A stretch of 64,000 bases of DNA, taken from Alphaproteobacteria bacterium (lineage in GTDB: Bacteria; Pseudomonadota; Alphaproteobacteria; Micropepsales; Micropepsaceae). Below the pieces are notes generated by a model that was given only the letters and a program-made list of their open reading frames with translations, did no database searches and was not told where the DNA came from. Shown here in pieces: positions 19,059-27,477 of the stretch (position 1 is its first letter; each line of letters begins with the position of its first letter). The translations under genes were made by a program, and so were the position numbers. The DNA is taken from the NCBI GenBank assembly GCA_947475445.1, contig CANJLC010000001.1, forward strand, positions 1 to 64,000, read 5' to 3'.

Positions 19059-20710
19059 TGCCCGCACCCAATTCGCGCGACGAACTGGTCTTCCTGCCGC
19101 TCGGCGGGTCGGGCGAGATCGGCATGAATTTCAACGCCTATGGTTTCGGCCCGCCCTCGCGGCGGCAATGGATCATTGTCGATTGCGGCGTGCTGTTCGG
19201 GCGCGAGGCGGCCACGCCCGGCGTGGATGTGATCATGCCCGATATCCGCTATCTGGCGGAACGCTCGCAGGATATCCTGGGCATCATCGCCACCCATGCC
19301 CATGAAGACCATATTGGCGCAATCGCGCCGCTCTGGCCCATGCTCAAATGCCCTGTCTATGCCACGCCCTTCACCGCCGCGCTGATCGAAGGCAAGCTGG
19401 AGGAGGCGGGCCTGCTGGGCCGGGTGAAACTGAAAACCGTCCCGGTTGGCGGTTCGCTGACCCTGGGGCCCTTCGCGATGGATTTCATTTCCATCACCCA
19501 TTCCATCCTCGAGCCCAATCTCATCGCCATCCGCACGCCGCTGGGCCTGATCGCCCATACCGGCGACTGGAAAATCGATCCCGAGCCGATGCTGGGCGAG
19601 GAAACCGACACCGCCCGCATCCGCGCGCTGGGCGATGAAGGCGTGCTGGCGCTGGTGTGCGATTCCACCAATGCGCTGCAGTCTGGCCATTCCGGCTCCG
19701 AAGCCAATGTCCGCACAAGCCTCACCGATCTTGTCGGCACCCTCAAAGGCCGGGTCGCGGTCACGGCCTTTGCCTCCAACGTCGCGCGCCTGACAACCGT
19801 GGCCCATGCCGCCAAGACCCATGGCCGCAAGCTGGCGCTGGTGGGCCGCTCCATGCACAAGATCGTCCAGGCGGCGCGCGACACCGGCTATCTCAAGGAT
19901 TTCCCCGCCACGCTGGACGCGGCGGAAGCCGCCGAGCTTCCCGCCCGCAAGGTGCTGTATCTTTGCACCGGCAGCCAGGGCGAACCGCGCGCCGCATTGG
20001 CCCGCATCGCCGAAGGCAACCATCCCCATGTCGCGCTGGGCAAGGGTGATGCGGTGATCTTTTCCTCGCGCATCATTCCCGGCAACGAGATTCCCATTTT
20101 CGAGCTGCACAACAAGCTTTGCGCCCTGGGGGTCGAGGTCCTGACCGAGCAGGATCATTTCGTCCATGTCAGCGGCCACCCGGCCCGCGATGAGCTGGCC
20201 CAGATGTATGCCTGGACGCGGCCGCGCATCGCCGTGCCGGTGCATGGCGAACTGCGCCACATGGCCGAACATGCCCGCCTGGCGAAATCGCTGCAGGTGC
20301 CCGAAGCGCTGGTTCCCGCCAACGGCCAGCTTTATCGCCTGGCGCCCGGTCCGGCCGAACTGATTGATGAAGTCCCATCGGGGCGGATGCATCTGGATGG
20401 CCGCGTTCTGGTGGCGGAAGGCGAGGGCCTCACCAAATCACGCCGCGCCATGGCCTATGCCGGGCTGATCGCCATCACCCTGATCGTGGACGGCAAGGGC
20501 CGCGTGGCCGCCGATCCCGCCATCCTGACCGAAGGCATTCCCGAGCCGGTGGAAGAAGCCATTTTCAACGCCGTGGACGAAACCACCCGCCGCCACCCCA
20601 AGGGCGATCCCGATGCGCTGGCCGAAGCGGTGCGCCGTTCCGCCCGCCGGGCTGCGAATGAAGCTTGGGGAAAGAAGCCCGTCACCCGTGTTACAATCGT
20701 GGAAATATGA
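19058..20710 (+). CDS. rnj: Ribonuclease J
   Basis: A 550-residue beta-CASP metallo-beta-lactamase ribonuclease with endonuclease and 5'-to-3' exonuclease activity in RNA maturation and decay. The metal motif HAHEDH is at about 80-85; the beta-CASP region follows, including SRIIPGNEIPIFELHNKL and HVSGHPARDELAQMY. The C-terminal dimerisation domain is present. It overlaps coaX by one base and mce by four. Confidence 0.95.
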   Translation: MPAPNSRDELVFLPLGGSGEIGMNFNAYGFGPPSRRQWIIVDCGVLFGREAATPGVDVIMPDIRYLAERSQDILGIIATHAHEDHIGAIAPLWPMLKCPVYATPFTAALIEGKLEEAGLLGRVKLKTVPVGGSLTLGPFAMDFISITHSILEPNLIAIRTPLGLIAHTGDWKIDPEPMLGEETDTARIRALGDEGVLALVCDSTNALQSGHSGSEANVRTSLTDLVGTLKGRVAVTAFASNVARLTTVAHAAKTHGRKLALVGRSMHKIVQAARDTGYLKDFPATLDAAEAAELPARKVLYLCTGSQGEPRAALARIAEGNHPHVALGKGDAVIFSSRIIPGNEIPIFELHNKLCALGVEVLTEQDHFVHVSGHPARDELAQMYAWTRPRIAVPVHGELRHMAEHARLAKSLQVPEALVPANGQLYRLAPGPAELIDEVPSGRMHLDGRVLVAEGEGLTKSRRAMAYAGLIAITLIVDGKGRVAADPAILTEGIPEPVEEAIFNAVDETTRRHPKGDPDALAEAVRRSARRAANEAWGKKPVTRVTIVEI

Positions 20711-21105
20711 TCGGCAAATTGAACCATGTGGCGATCGCCACAACCGACCTCGAAAAGGCCGCCTTGGTCTATCGCCAGACCCTGGGTGCGAAAGTCTCGG
20801 CGCCGGTTGACCAGCCCGAGCATGGCGTCACCACCATTTTCGTGGAATTGCCCGGCAGCAAGGTGGAGCTTCTGAGCCCGCTGGGCGCCAACTCCCCCCT
20901 CGCCAACTTCCTCGCCCGCAATCCCGGCGGCGGCGTGCACCATCTGTGTTTCGAGGTCCAGGACATCCACGCGGCCCGCGACCGGCTGCTGGGCGAGGGC
21001 GCCCGCGTGCTGGGCGAGGTCAAGACTGGCGCTCATGGCAAGCCCGTGCTGTTTCTTCATCCCAAGGATTTTGGCGGCGTATTGATCGAACTGGAGCAGG
21101 CATGA
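20707..21105 (+). CDS. mce: Methylmalonyl-CoA epimerase (VOC family)
   Basis: A 132-residue vicinal-oxygen-chelate protein that interconverts (2R)- and (2S)-methylmalonyl-CoA in propionate breakdown. Two VOC repeats are visible. Likely metal ligands are H7 (LNHVAI), H79 (GVHHLCFEV) and E128 (GGVLIELEQ). The ATG at 20707 overlaps the rnj stop; the frame is open upstream, inside rnj, and the extra residues would not fit the family. Confidence 0.92.
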   Translation: MIGKLNHVAIATTDLEKAALVYRQTLGAKVSAPVDQPEHGVTTIFVELPGSKVELLSPLGANSPLANFLARNPGGGVHHLCFEVQDIHAARDRLLGEGARVLGEVKTGAHGKPVLFLHPKDFGGVLIELEQA

Positions 21106-21344
21106 GCGGCTTGATGGTCAACTTGGCCGTGCATTATGCGGTGCTGGTCAGCGCCTATGTGGTGCTGTGGTTCCTTTGCCTGTTCTGCCTGCTGCCGGTG
21201 GGGCTGGGGTCCGAGCGCGACCCGGACTCCGGTGCGCCGCTCAATCCCATGCTGGGCAGGAAGGCGCTGATGGCCACCGGGCTGGCGGCTTTTTTCTGGT
21301 TGCTGTTCTACGCCGTCATCGCCTTCGGCCTGCTGGACCTTTAG
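21102..21344 (+). CDS. DUF1467 family membrane protein
   Basis: An 80-residue protein with two membrane segments (about 7-28 and 55-78) and a short polar loop (GSERDPDSGAPLNPMLGRKA), the pattern of DUF1467. The family is usually found right after mce and before proS in alphaproteobacteria, as here; its function is unknown. It overlaps mce by four bases and is the last gene before a strong terminator. Confidence 0.85.
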   Translation: MSGLMVNLAVHYAVLVSAYVVLWFLCLFCLLPVGLGSERDPDSGAPLNPMLGRKALMATGLAAFFWLLFYAVIAFGLLDL

Positions 21345-21400
21345 TCCGGAAGGACTTTCAGCGCGAAGGCCCCCGCGTTCATATGAGCTCTCGACAAGAG

Positions 21401-21430
21401 AAAAGGCCGGAGCGAACTCCGGCCTTTTTT
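21401..21430 (+). terminator. Rho-independent terminator ending the nuo-to-DUF1467 transcript
   Basis: A 12-bp stem (AAAAGGCCGGAG with CTCCGGCCTTTT) encloses a CGAA loop and is followed by further Ts. It lies 57 bases after the DUF1467 stop. The stem is near-symmetric and could also act leftward, but no reverse-strand gene ends here. Confidence 0.88.
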
Positions 21431-21556
21431 CCGAACTTATGTCGTCCCCGAACTTGGCCGCTTCTGGCGACTCTCCGCTTCGTTGGCGGTATTTTTATTG
21501 ATTGGGTTGATAATGGACTTTCCAGCAGGTGTCACGACATATTTGGGGGTACTGCG

Positions 21557-21922
21557 GTGCAACAAGCGCAAGAAAATTACCGGAAGATTGCCTTGGGCGC
21601 CCTGCTTGTCTTGGGGCTGCTTTTGGCCGTCAAACCCGCTGTTTCTGCCGATGCCCCCACCCACCCCAGCCCCCGCCCTGATATCCTCACCGATGCCCCG
21701 GCCGGCCCCTGCGACCCCCAGTCCGGCCAGGCCGACCTGGTGCCTGGCACCGACGTGAACGGCAACCCCGTGGCCCCGGCCGACCTTGCCTCCGGGCCGA
21801 TTCCCAACCCCGGCCAGATCGCTGTTCCCCTGCGCGCCCGGCGCGGCCGCGACCCAGCCTATGTCACGGTGGACGGCAACAAGCTGGGCCCGCTGCTGGA
21901 CCCCAGTCCCTCCTGCCATTAA
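21557..21922 (+). CDS. Small secreted protein of unknown function
   Basis: A 121-residue protein from a GTG start, preceded by a GGGGG ribosome-binding-like run. Residues 10-31 form a signal peptide (IALGALLVLGLLLAVKPAVSA, one cut expected before DAPT). The mature part is proline- and glycine-rich with two cysteines (GPCDPQSG and the C-terminal SCH) that could form a disulfide. An in-frame upstream ATG would place the start before the terminator hairpin, so the GTG is preferred. No family is recognised. It lies 54 bases ahead of another secreted-protein gene. Confidence 0.6.
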   Translation: MQQAQENYRKIALGALLVLGLLLAVKPAVSADAPTHPSPRPDILTDAPAGPCDPQSGQADLVPGTDVNGNPVAPADLASGPIPNPGQIAVPLRARRGRDPAYVTVDGNKLGPLLDPSPSCH

Positions 21923-21976
21923 CCAGCCCGGCTGGTCCTGCGGTCCTGCTGTCCCAATTCGGGCTAGGCTTGGGCC

Positions 21977-23548
21977 ATGCGCGTCTTCCTGCTGGCCCTT
22001 GTTCTGACCCTGCTGGCTGCCGCCCCGGCGGCGGCTTCTCCATGGCGGATCACCAAGGATCATTGGGACGCGCGCGACGAGCAGGGCTTTGGCCGCTTCG
22101 TCATGGCGCTGGGGGAATCGGGCTGTTCCTCCTCGCAATCCTGTTTGCGTTCCCGGGCCAACCCCTGGGCCTCGAACGAAGACCGCGATTTCCTCGATGT
22201 GGATGTGGACTGCGCCAAGCTGCCCTATTTGCTGCGCGCCTATTACGCCTGGAAGACCGGCCTGCCTTTCACCTATGCCGACGGCGTCGCCGGTTCGCGC
22301 TTTTCCGCCACCAGCAATCGCGTGGTCAGCCGCAGCGATATCGTGGACCGGGGCGGCGGCATTGATGGCGCGGCCGCCATCCGCACCCTGCTCGACAATG
22401 TCTATTCCGGCACCTTCCGCGTCAGCGCCGACAGCGCCGAGGGCATGCCGTCGGATTTCTACTCCCCCGCCATCCAGCCCGGCAGCATCCGTCCCGGCAC
22501 CGTGATCTACGACACCAACGCCCATGTCGGCATTGTCTGGAAGGTGGATGAGGCAGGCCGCGTCTATTACATGGACGCCCATCCCGATTTCACCATCACC
22601 CGCAGCGTCTATGGCGCGCAGTTTGGCCGCAGCCCGGCATCGCTGGGCGGTGGCCTCAAGAACTGGCGGCCCTTCCGGCTCGTCGGCGCGCGGATGCAGG
22701 ATGGCGCGCTGGTGGGCGGCCACATGGTGATGACGCGCCAGCGCGACATCCCCGACTTTTCCCTGGTGCAATATTTCGGCACCGAGCCCAATGCCAGCGG
22801 CGCGGTGCGCGATTCACGCTTTTCCTATAATGGCGTGCCGCTGGGCTTCTATGAATATGTGCGGGTGGCGGTGTCGGGCGGCCGCACCGATTTCAATCCG
22901 GTCTATGAACTGCAATCCACCATGCGCACCCTCTGCAATGACCTGGAAGACCGGCGCCAGGCCGTGGATCTGGCGGTGAAGGATGGCGTCACCGCCCGCA
23001 ATCATCCCGGCGAAATCCCGGCCAACATCTATCTCTCGGACGACAATGCCTGGGAAAGCTATGCCACGCCGGCGCGCGATGCGCGGCTGCGCGCCGCCTT
23101 TGTCCAGTTCCGCCGCGACCTGGGCGAAATGATCAATCTGTGGGTCGACCGCGATCCGCGCATTGTCTATGACGGGCTTTTCCTCAGGGACGATTTGCTG
23201 CGCGCCTATGACACCGAAAGCCGCCGCTGCACCATCACCTACCTCTCCAGCGACAAGAGGCCGGTGGCGCTCAGCTTCGACGACGTCACCCGCCGACTGC
23301 TGGCCATGTCCTTTGATCCCTACAATTGCGTGGAGCTGCGCTGGGGCGATGACCGCCCCTCATGCCCGGACCAGGCCGCCAAGCGGCGCTGGTATCAGAG
23401 CGAGCAGCCGGCGCGGGGCGAAATCGGCCGCGACCAGCAGGGTGTCGAGCCTGTCAGCGCGCGCGACGTGGACATCCGTGGCCTGATCGCGACCATGCCC
23501 GAACGAACGCCTTATGTGCAGTACATGCCGGGCCAGCAGACGCGTTAG
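21977..23548 (+). CDS. Secreted protein with a possible papain-like (NlpC/P60-type) N-terminal half
   Basis: A 523-residue protein with a clear signal peptide (1-20, cut after PAAA). Within the mature part, C79 begins a helix (DCAKLPYLLRAYYAWKTGL), followed by IRPGTVIYDTNAHVGIVWKV with H183 and then YYMDAHPDF with D200 and H202. This Cys-helix, His-strand, acidic/His order is that of NlpC/P60 and CHAP peptidases, but I do not recognise a named family. The C-terminal 280 residues have no known domain. The stop codon overlaps the convergent proS stop. Confidence 0.75.
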   Translation: MRVFLLALVLTLLAAAPAAASPWRITKDHWDARDEQGFGRFVMALGESGCSSSQSCLRSRANPWASNEDRDFLDVDVDCAKLPYLLRAYYAWKTGLPFTYADGVAGSRFSATSNRVVSRSDIVDRGGGIDGAAAIRTLLDNVYSGTFRVSADSAEGMPSDFYSPAIQPGSIRPGTVIYDTNAHVGIVWKVDEAGRVYYMDAHPDFTITRSVYGAQFGRSPASLGGGLKNWRPFRLVGARMQDGALVGGHMVMTRQRDIPDFSLVQYFGTEPNASGAVRDSRFSYNGVPLGFYEYVRVAVSGGRTDFNPVYELQSTMRTLCNDLEDRRQAVDLAVKDGVTARNHPGEIPANIYLSDDNAWESYATPARDARLRAAFVQFRRDLGEMINLWVDRDPRIVYDGLFLRDDLLRAYDTESRRCTITYLSSDKRPVALSFDDVTRRLLAMSFDPYNCVELRWGDDRPSCPDQAAKRRWYQSEQPARGEIGRDQQGVEPVSARDVDIRGLIATMPERTPYVQYMPGQQTR

Positions 23549-25071
23549 TACGCCCTGCCGATCAAAATCTCCTCAACCCCTGGATTGCCGGAGAAAATAC
23601 ACGTTCCAAATTCCGCAGGCTGGTCACCCGGCGCATTGCGGATGGTGAGCTTGAGTGTCTTGAGCTTCGCGCCCACCGCTTCCAGTTCGGCGCCACTCGG
23701 CTTGCCCCAGGGCGCACGCACCCAGCCCTTGAAGCTGCCATCATCTTCGCCGAAATAGGCCGCCAGCGCGTCGAAACTGGTGATGTCGCGCTTAATGTTG
23801 GCGTCCAGCCGCGCCTTGGCGTCGGCATAGAGCCCCGCCTGGATCTCGGTCAGCAATTGCACTGCGCCTTCCACGAAATCCACCCGCGGCTTGACGATGG
23901 ACTTGATCTTGTCGCCGTCACGCAGATCGTCGCGCCGCATATAGGTGACGTTGCCGCCCGCCGCGTCGCGCGGCCCCACTTCCACGATGAGGGGCGCGCC
24001 GCGGCGCACCCAGTTCCAGCGTTTCTCCGCCGACTTGATCTGCTTGGTGTCCAGCAGCACGCGCACGGGCTGGCCGAACGCCGTCATGCCCGACAGGGCC
24101 TTCACCAGGTTTTCGCAATAGGACAGCACTTCGGCATCTTCCGGCTTGTCGCGCAGCATCGGCACCACCACGATTTGCCGGGGCGCAATGGCCGGCGGCA
24201 GGCGCAAGCCGTCGTCATCGCCATGGGTCATGATCACGCCGCCGATCAGGCGGGTGGAAACACCCCAGCTGGTGGTGTTGCAGAAATCCATGCCGCCGGC
24301 GTCGTTCTGGAACTTGATGTTCTGGGCTTCGGCAAAATGCGTGCCCAGGAAATGCGAGGTGCCCGCCTGCAACGCCTTGCCGTCCTGCATCATGGCTTCG
24401 ATGGAATAGGTGTTCACCGCGCCGGGGAAGCGTTCATTCTCCGGCTTCTCGCCCGCGATCACCGGCATCGCCAGCACGTCTTCGGAAAAGGCGCGATAGA
24501 CCTCCAGCATCTTGAGGGTCTCTTCGACCGCTTCGCCGGCGGTGGCATGGGCGGTGTGGCCTTCCTGCCAGAGGAATTCGGTGGTGCGCAGGAACAAGCG
24601 CGGGCGCATTTCCCAGCGCACGACATTGGCCCACTGGTTGATCAGCAAGGGCAGGTCGCGATGGCTTCTCACCCAGCGCGAAAAGGCGTCGCCGATAATG
24701 GTCTCGGAGGTGGGCCGCACCACCAGCGGTTCTTCCAGCTTGGCCTCCGGGTCGGGCACCAGCTTGCCGTCGATGGTCTTCAGCCGGTGATGGGTGACCA
24801 CCGCCATCTCCTTGGCGAAGCCTTCGACATGCTCGGCTTCCTTGGCGATGAAGGAGAGGGGAATGAACAGGGGGAAATAGCAATTCTCATGGCCGGTCGC
24901 CTTGATCCGGCGATCCAGTTCGGCCTGGATCTGCTCCCACACGCCCCAGCCCCAGGGCTTGATGACCATGGCGCCCCGGACCGGGCTGGTCTCTGCCATG
25001 TCGGCGTCGCGCACCACGGCCTGGTACCAGTCGGCGAATCGCTCACGGGAAACATTCAGGGCGCGCTGCAT
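23545..25071 (-). CDS. proS: Proline--tRNA ligase, archaeal/eukaryotic-type (type 3)
   Basis: A 508-residue class II synthetase that charges tRNA-Pro. Motif 2 reads FLRTTEFLWQEGHTAHA (about 160-176), RPTSET is at 119-124 and QAGTSHFLG follows. No editing insertion lies between motifs 2 and 3, the C-terminus carries the extra domain of this class, and the protein ends in the characteristic tyrosine (IGRAY). Most alphaproteobacteria have a shorter bacterial-type ProRS of about 440 residues at this locus. Here the gene is on the opposite strand, divergent from lolC, which suggests replacement by transfer. Confidence 0.92.
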   Translation of the reverse strand: MQRALNVSRERFADWYQAVVRDADMAETSPVRGAMVIKPWGWGVWEQIQAELDRRIKATGHENCYFPLFIPLSFIAKEAEHVEGFAKEMAVVTHHRLKTIDGKLVPDPEAKLEEPLVVRPTSETIIGDAFSRWVRSHRDLPLLINQWANVVRWEMRPRLFLRTTEFLWQEGHTAHATAGEAVEETLKMLEVYRAFSEDVLAMPVIAGEKPENERFPGAVNTYSIEAMMQDGKALQAGTSHFLGTHFAEAQNIKFQNDAGGMDFCNTTSWGVSTRLIGGVIMTHGDDDGLRLPPAIAPRQIVVVPMLRDKPEDAEVLSYCENLVKALSGMTAFGQPVRVLLDTKQIKSAEKRWNWVRRGAPLIVEVGPRDAAGGNVTYMRRDDLRDGDKIKSIVKPRVDFVEGAVQLLTEIQAGLYADAKARLDANIKRDITSFDALAAYFGEDDGSFKGWVRAPWGKPSGAELEAVGAKLKTLKLTIRNAPGDQPAEFGTCIFSGNPGVEEILIGRAY

Positions 25072-25176
25072 AATTGGCTCCAGACCGGGTAAAAAGCGCC
25101 ATTTGCGCGAGCCCCGGGGTAGCGTAGAAGTAGCCGAAGCGATTTCGAAACCAAAGCCCCCTAAGGTCGCGCCTCA

Positions 25177-26460
25177 ATGTCCCAAACCGCACCCGCGACC
25201 CCGTCTTCGACCAGGGTTTTTGCCGCCTTCGAGTGGATGATTGCCCTGCGCTATCTGCGGGCCAAGCGGCGGGAAAGCTTTGTCTCGGTGATTTCGGGCT
25301 TTTCGCTGGTGGGCATCGCCCTGGGCGTGGCGACCCTGATTATCGTCATGTCGGTGATGGGCGGTTTCCGCAAGGAATTCCTCGCCTCCATCCTGGGCTT
25401 CAACGGCCATGTCACCGTCGCCGCCGCAGCCGGCCCGCTGCCCAATTACGACGCCATGGAAGCGCGGCTGAAAGCCGTGCCCGGCATCACCCGCGCTGCC
25501 CCCATCGTGGACGGCCAGGTGATGGCCACCCAGAATGGCGCCAACAGCGGCGTGCTGGTGCGCGGCATGCGCGAGGCCGACCTCGCCAGCCTGACCTCGG
25601 TCGCCCATAGCCTTGCGCCCGGCGTGCTGGCCGCTTTCAGCGGGGAAGACACCGTGATTATCGGCGATGGCCTGGCCCGCAAGCTTGGCATCACGCGCGG
25701 CGGCTCCATCACGCTGATCGCGCCCAAGGGAGCCGTCACGCCCTTCGGCACCACGCCGCGCATCAAGACCTACCTGGTGGCGGGCACCTTCAAGATCGGC
25801 AACAGCGCCTATGACGGCGCCTATGTCTTTATGCCTTTGGAAGAAGCGCAGCTCTTCTTTGACACTGGCGAAGGCGTCACCGGCATCGAATTGATGGTGG
25901 CAAAGCCCGACGATGATCTCGCCATGCTGCCGGACATCGCCAAGGCCGCCGGTCCCGGCGTGCGGCTGGTCCCGTGGCAGGACGTCAACACCGCTTTCTT
26001 CGAGGCCATCCAGGTCGAAAGCAATGTGATGTTCCTGATCCTCACTTTGATCATTCTCGTGGCGGCCCTGAACATCGTCTCGGGCCTGATCATGCTGGTG
26101 AAGGACAAGTCCGCCGATATCGCCATCCTGCGCACCATGGGCGCCACGCGCGGCGCCGTCATGCGGGTATTCCTGATCGCCGGCATGAGCATTGGCGTCA
26201 CCGGCACCCTGCTGGGCTTTGTCCTGGGCGTGCTGTTCTGCTGGAATATTGAAAGCATCCGCCAGGGCCTGCAAAACCTGACCGGCACGCCTCTGTTCGA
26301 TCCCACCATCTATTTCCTGTCCAAGATTCCCGCCGAGCTGGATGTCTGGCAGGTGACCTCCGTGGTGGTCATGACGCTTGTGCTGACATTCCTGGCCACG
26401 CTCTATCCCAGCTGGCGCGCCGCAAGGCTCGATCCCGTCGAGGCCCTGCGTTATGGCTGA
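25177..26460 (+). CDS. lolC: Lipoprotein-releasing ABC transporter permease LolC/E
   Basis: A 427-residue inner-membrane subunit of the Lol system, which extracts outer-membrane lipoproteins and hands them to LolA. The layout is one N-terminal membrane segment (about 40-65, [19 protein letters not shown]), a long periplasmic domain and three C-terminal membrane segments (about 285-415). The alphaproteobacterial single-permease type (LolF-like homodimer) is likely, since only one permease gene lies beside lolD. The ATG follows a 105-bp divergent gap with proS. Confidence 0.93.
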   Translation: MSQTAPATPSSTRVFAAFEWMIALRYLRAKRRESFVSVISGFSLVGIALGVATLIIVMSVMGGFRKEFLASILGFNGHVTVAAAAGPLPNYDAMEARLKAVPGITRAAPIVDGQVMATQNGANSGVLVRGMREADLASLTSVAHSLAPGVLAAFSGEDTVIIGDGLARKLGITRGGSITLIAPKGAVTPFGTTPRIKTYLVAGTFKIGNSAYDGAYVFMPLEEAQLFFDTGEGVTGIELMVAKPDDDLAMLPDIAKAAGPGVRLVPWQDVNTAFFEAIQVESNVMFLILTLIILVAALNIVSGLIMLVKDKSADIAILRTMGATRGAVMRVFLIAGMSIGVTGTLLGFVLGVLFCWNIESIRQGLQNLTGTPLFDPTIYFLSKIPAELDVWQVTSVVVMTLVLTFLATLYPSWRAARLDPVEALRYG

Positions 26461-27151
26461 TATACTGCGCCTCGATAATATCACCCGCCGCTTCAAGGAA
26501 GGTGAGGGCCAGCTGGAAGTGTTCAGCGGCCTCAACATGACGCTTGCCCCGGGCGAGATCGTGGCCTTGGTCGGCCCCTCCGGTGTGGGCAAATCCTCGC
26601 TGCTGCATATCGCGGGACTGCTGGAAGCGCCCACCAGCGGCGAGATCCATATCAATGGCCGCGCAGTCTCGGGCTTGCCCGAGCATGAGCGCACCCGCAT
26701 CCGCCGCGACATGATCGGCTTTGTCTACCAGGCGCATCACTTGCTGCCGGAATTCGACGCACTGGAAAATGTCATCCTGCCCCAGATGATCGCGGGCAAA
26801 TCCCGCGCCGACGCGGCGGTGGAAGCGACACGCCTGCTGGGCAGCCTGGGCCTGGCGCAACGCCTCAGCCATCGTCCCGCGCAACTGTCGGGCGGCGAGC
26901 AGCAGCGCGTCGCCATTGCCCGCGCCCTGGCCAACAAGCCCCGCATCCTCCTGGCGGATGAGCCCACCGGCAATCTTGATCCCAAAACCTCCGGCGGGGT
27001 GTTCGACGCCCTGATCGCTTTAGTGCGGGCGGAAGGGCTGGCGGCCCTGATCGCCACCCACAATTTCGACCTCGCCGCCCGCATGGACCGCGCCCTGCTG
27101 CTGCACCAGGGCAAGCTGATTGCCGGTGCCGACCTGCCCAAGGCGGGGTAG
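26453..27151 (+). CDS. lolD: Lipoprotein-releasing ABC transporter ATP-binding protein
   Basis: A 232-residue ATPase of the Lol complex. Walker [10 protein letters not shown] is at about 41-49, the signature LSGGEQQ at about 145-151, Walker B ILLADE at about 165-170, and the H-loop ATHN near 200. It overlaps lolC by eight bases, so the two are co-translated. Confidence 0.95.
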   Translation: MADILRLDNITRRFKEGEGQLEVFSGLNMTLAPGEIVALVGPSGVGKSSLLHIAGLLEAPTSGEIHINGRAVSGLPEHERTRIRRDMIGFVYQAHHLLPEFDALENVILPQMIAGKSRADAAVEATRLLGSLGLAQRLSHRPAQLSGGEQQRVAIARALANKPRILLADEPTGNLDPKTSGGVFDALIALVRAEGLAALIATHNFDLAARMDRALLLHQGKLIAGADLPKAG

Positions 27152-27157
27152 GGCGAA

Positions 27158-27186
27158 ACCAAACAGCCGCTAAGCGGTTGTTTGGT
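27158..27186 (+). terminator. Hairpin after lolD (possible terminator)
   Basis: ACCAAACAGCCGC pairs with GCGGTTGTTTGGT (one G-U pair) around a TAA loop, seven bases after the lolD stop. It lacks a T-run, so termination would be weak or need Rho. A 3'-stabilising hairpin is an alternative. Confidence 0.45.
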
Positions 27187-27258
27187 CATGAGTTATCCAC
27201 AGCCCCGGTTCGACAGGCGCCCTGCCGCCCAAAAGGCGGTTTCGATCACCTTTTGTTC

Positions 27259-27287
27259 TTGCCTTCCAGATAGAACGGAACTAGAAC
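27259..27287 (+). promoter_or_regulatory. Promoter with overlapping LexA (SOS) box for the 33-residue microprotein
   Basis: GAAC (27273-27276) and GAAC (27284-27287) are seven bases apart, the inverse of the alphaproteobacterial SOS box GTTC-N7-GTTC. A sigma-70-type promoter fits over it: TTGCCT (27259-27264), 17 bases, TAGAAC (27282-27287), so the downstream half-site is part of the -10. The lexA promoter in this window has the same geometry, 17-base spacing and TAGAAC -10. LexA binding would block polymerase. Confidence 0.8.
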
Positions 27288-27316
27288 AAATCCCATCAAA
27301 GAGGGAGATCGCGGTC

Positions 27317-27418
27317 ATGTGGATCAAGGATGCAGCAGCAGGCGCCGGCCTTATCATTTTCATGGTCTCGTCCTTCGTCCTGGCCAGCGGCGCTCACACC
27401 GTCCTCCAGGCCATCTGA
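27317..27418 (+). CDS. sidA: SOS-induced small membrane protein, probable SidA-type cell division inhibitor
   Basis: A 33-residue protein beginning MWIKDAAAGAG, with one membrane span (about 9-28) and a short C-terminal tail. A GAGGGAGAT ribosome-binding site precedes the ATG. It lies 29 bases after a LexA box and just before dnaE. In Caulobacter the SOS-induced SidA is a 29-residue single-span inner-membrane protein that blocks division through FtsW. From memory, unverified, it also lies beside dnaE. Size, topology, SOS control and location all fit. The sequence relation has not been tested, so the function is inferred. An in-frame upstream ATG exists, but its reading would run across the promoter. 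Confidence 0.65.
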   Translation: MWIKDAAAGAGLIIFMVSSFVLASGAHTVLQAI

Positions 27419-27477
27419 CTTGTGGATAGGCGGTCCAGGCAGGGCCGCACGCGCCCGGGCTTAGGCGATACTTCGTC

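Noticed and set aside
23362-25092. 576-residue forward frame opposite proS
   Set aside because: Antisense of a well-supported synthetase, with no recognisable domain.
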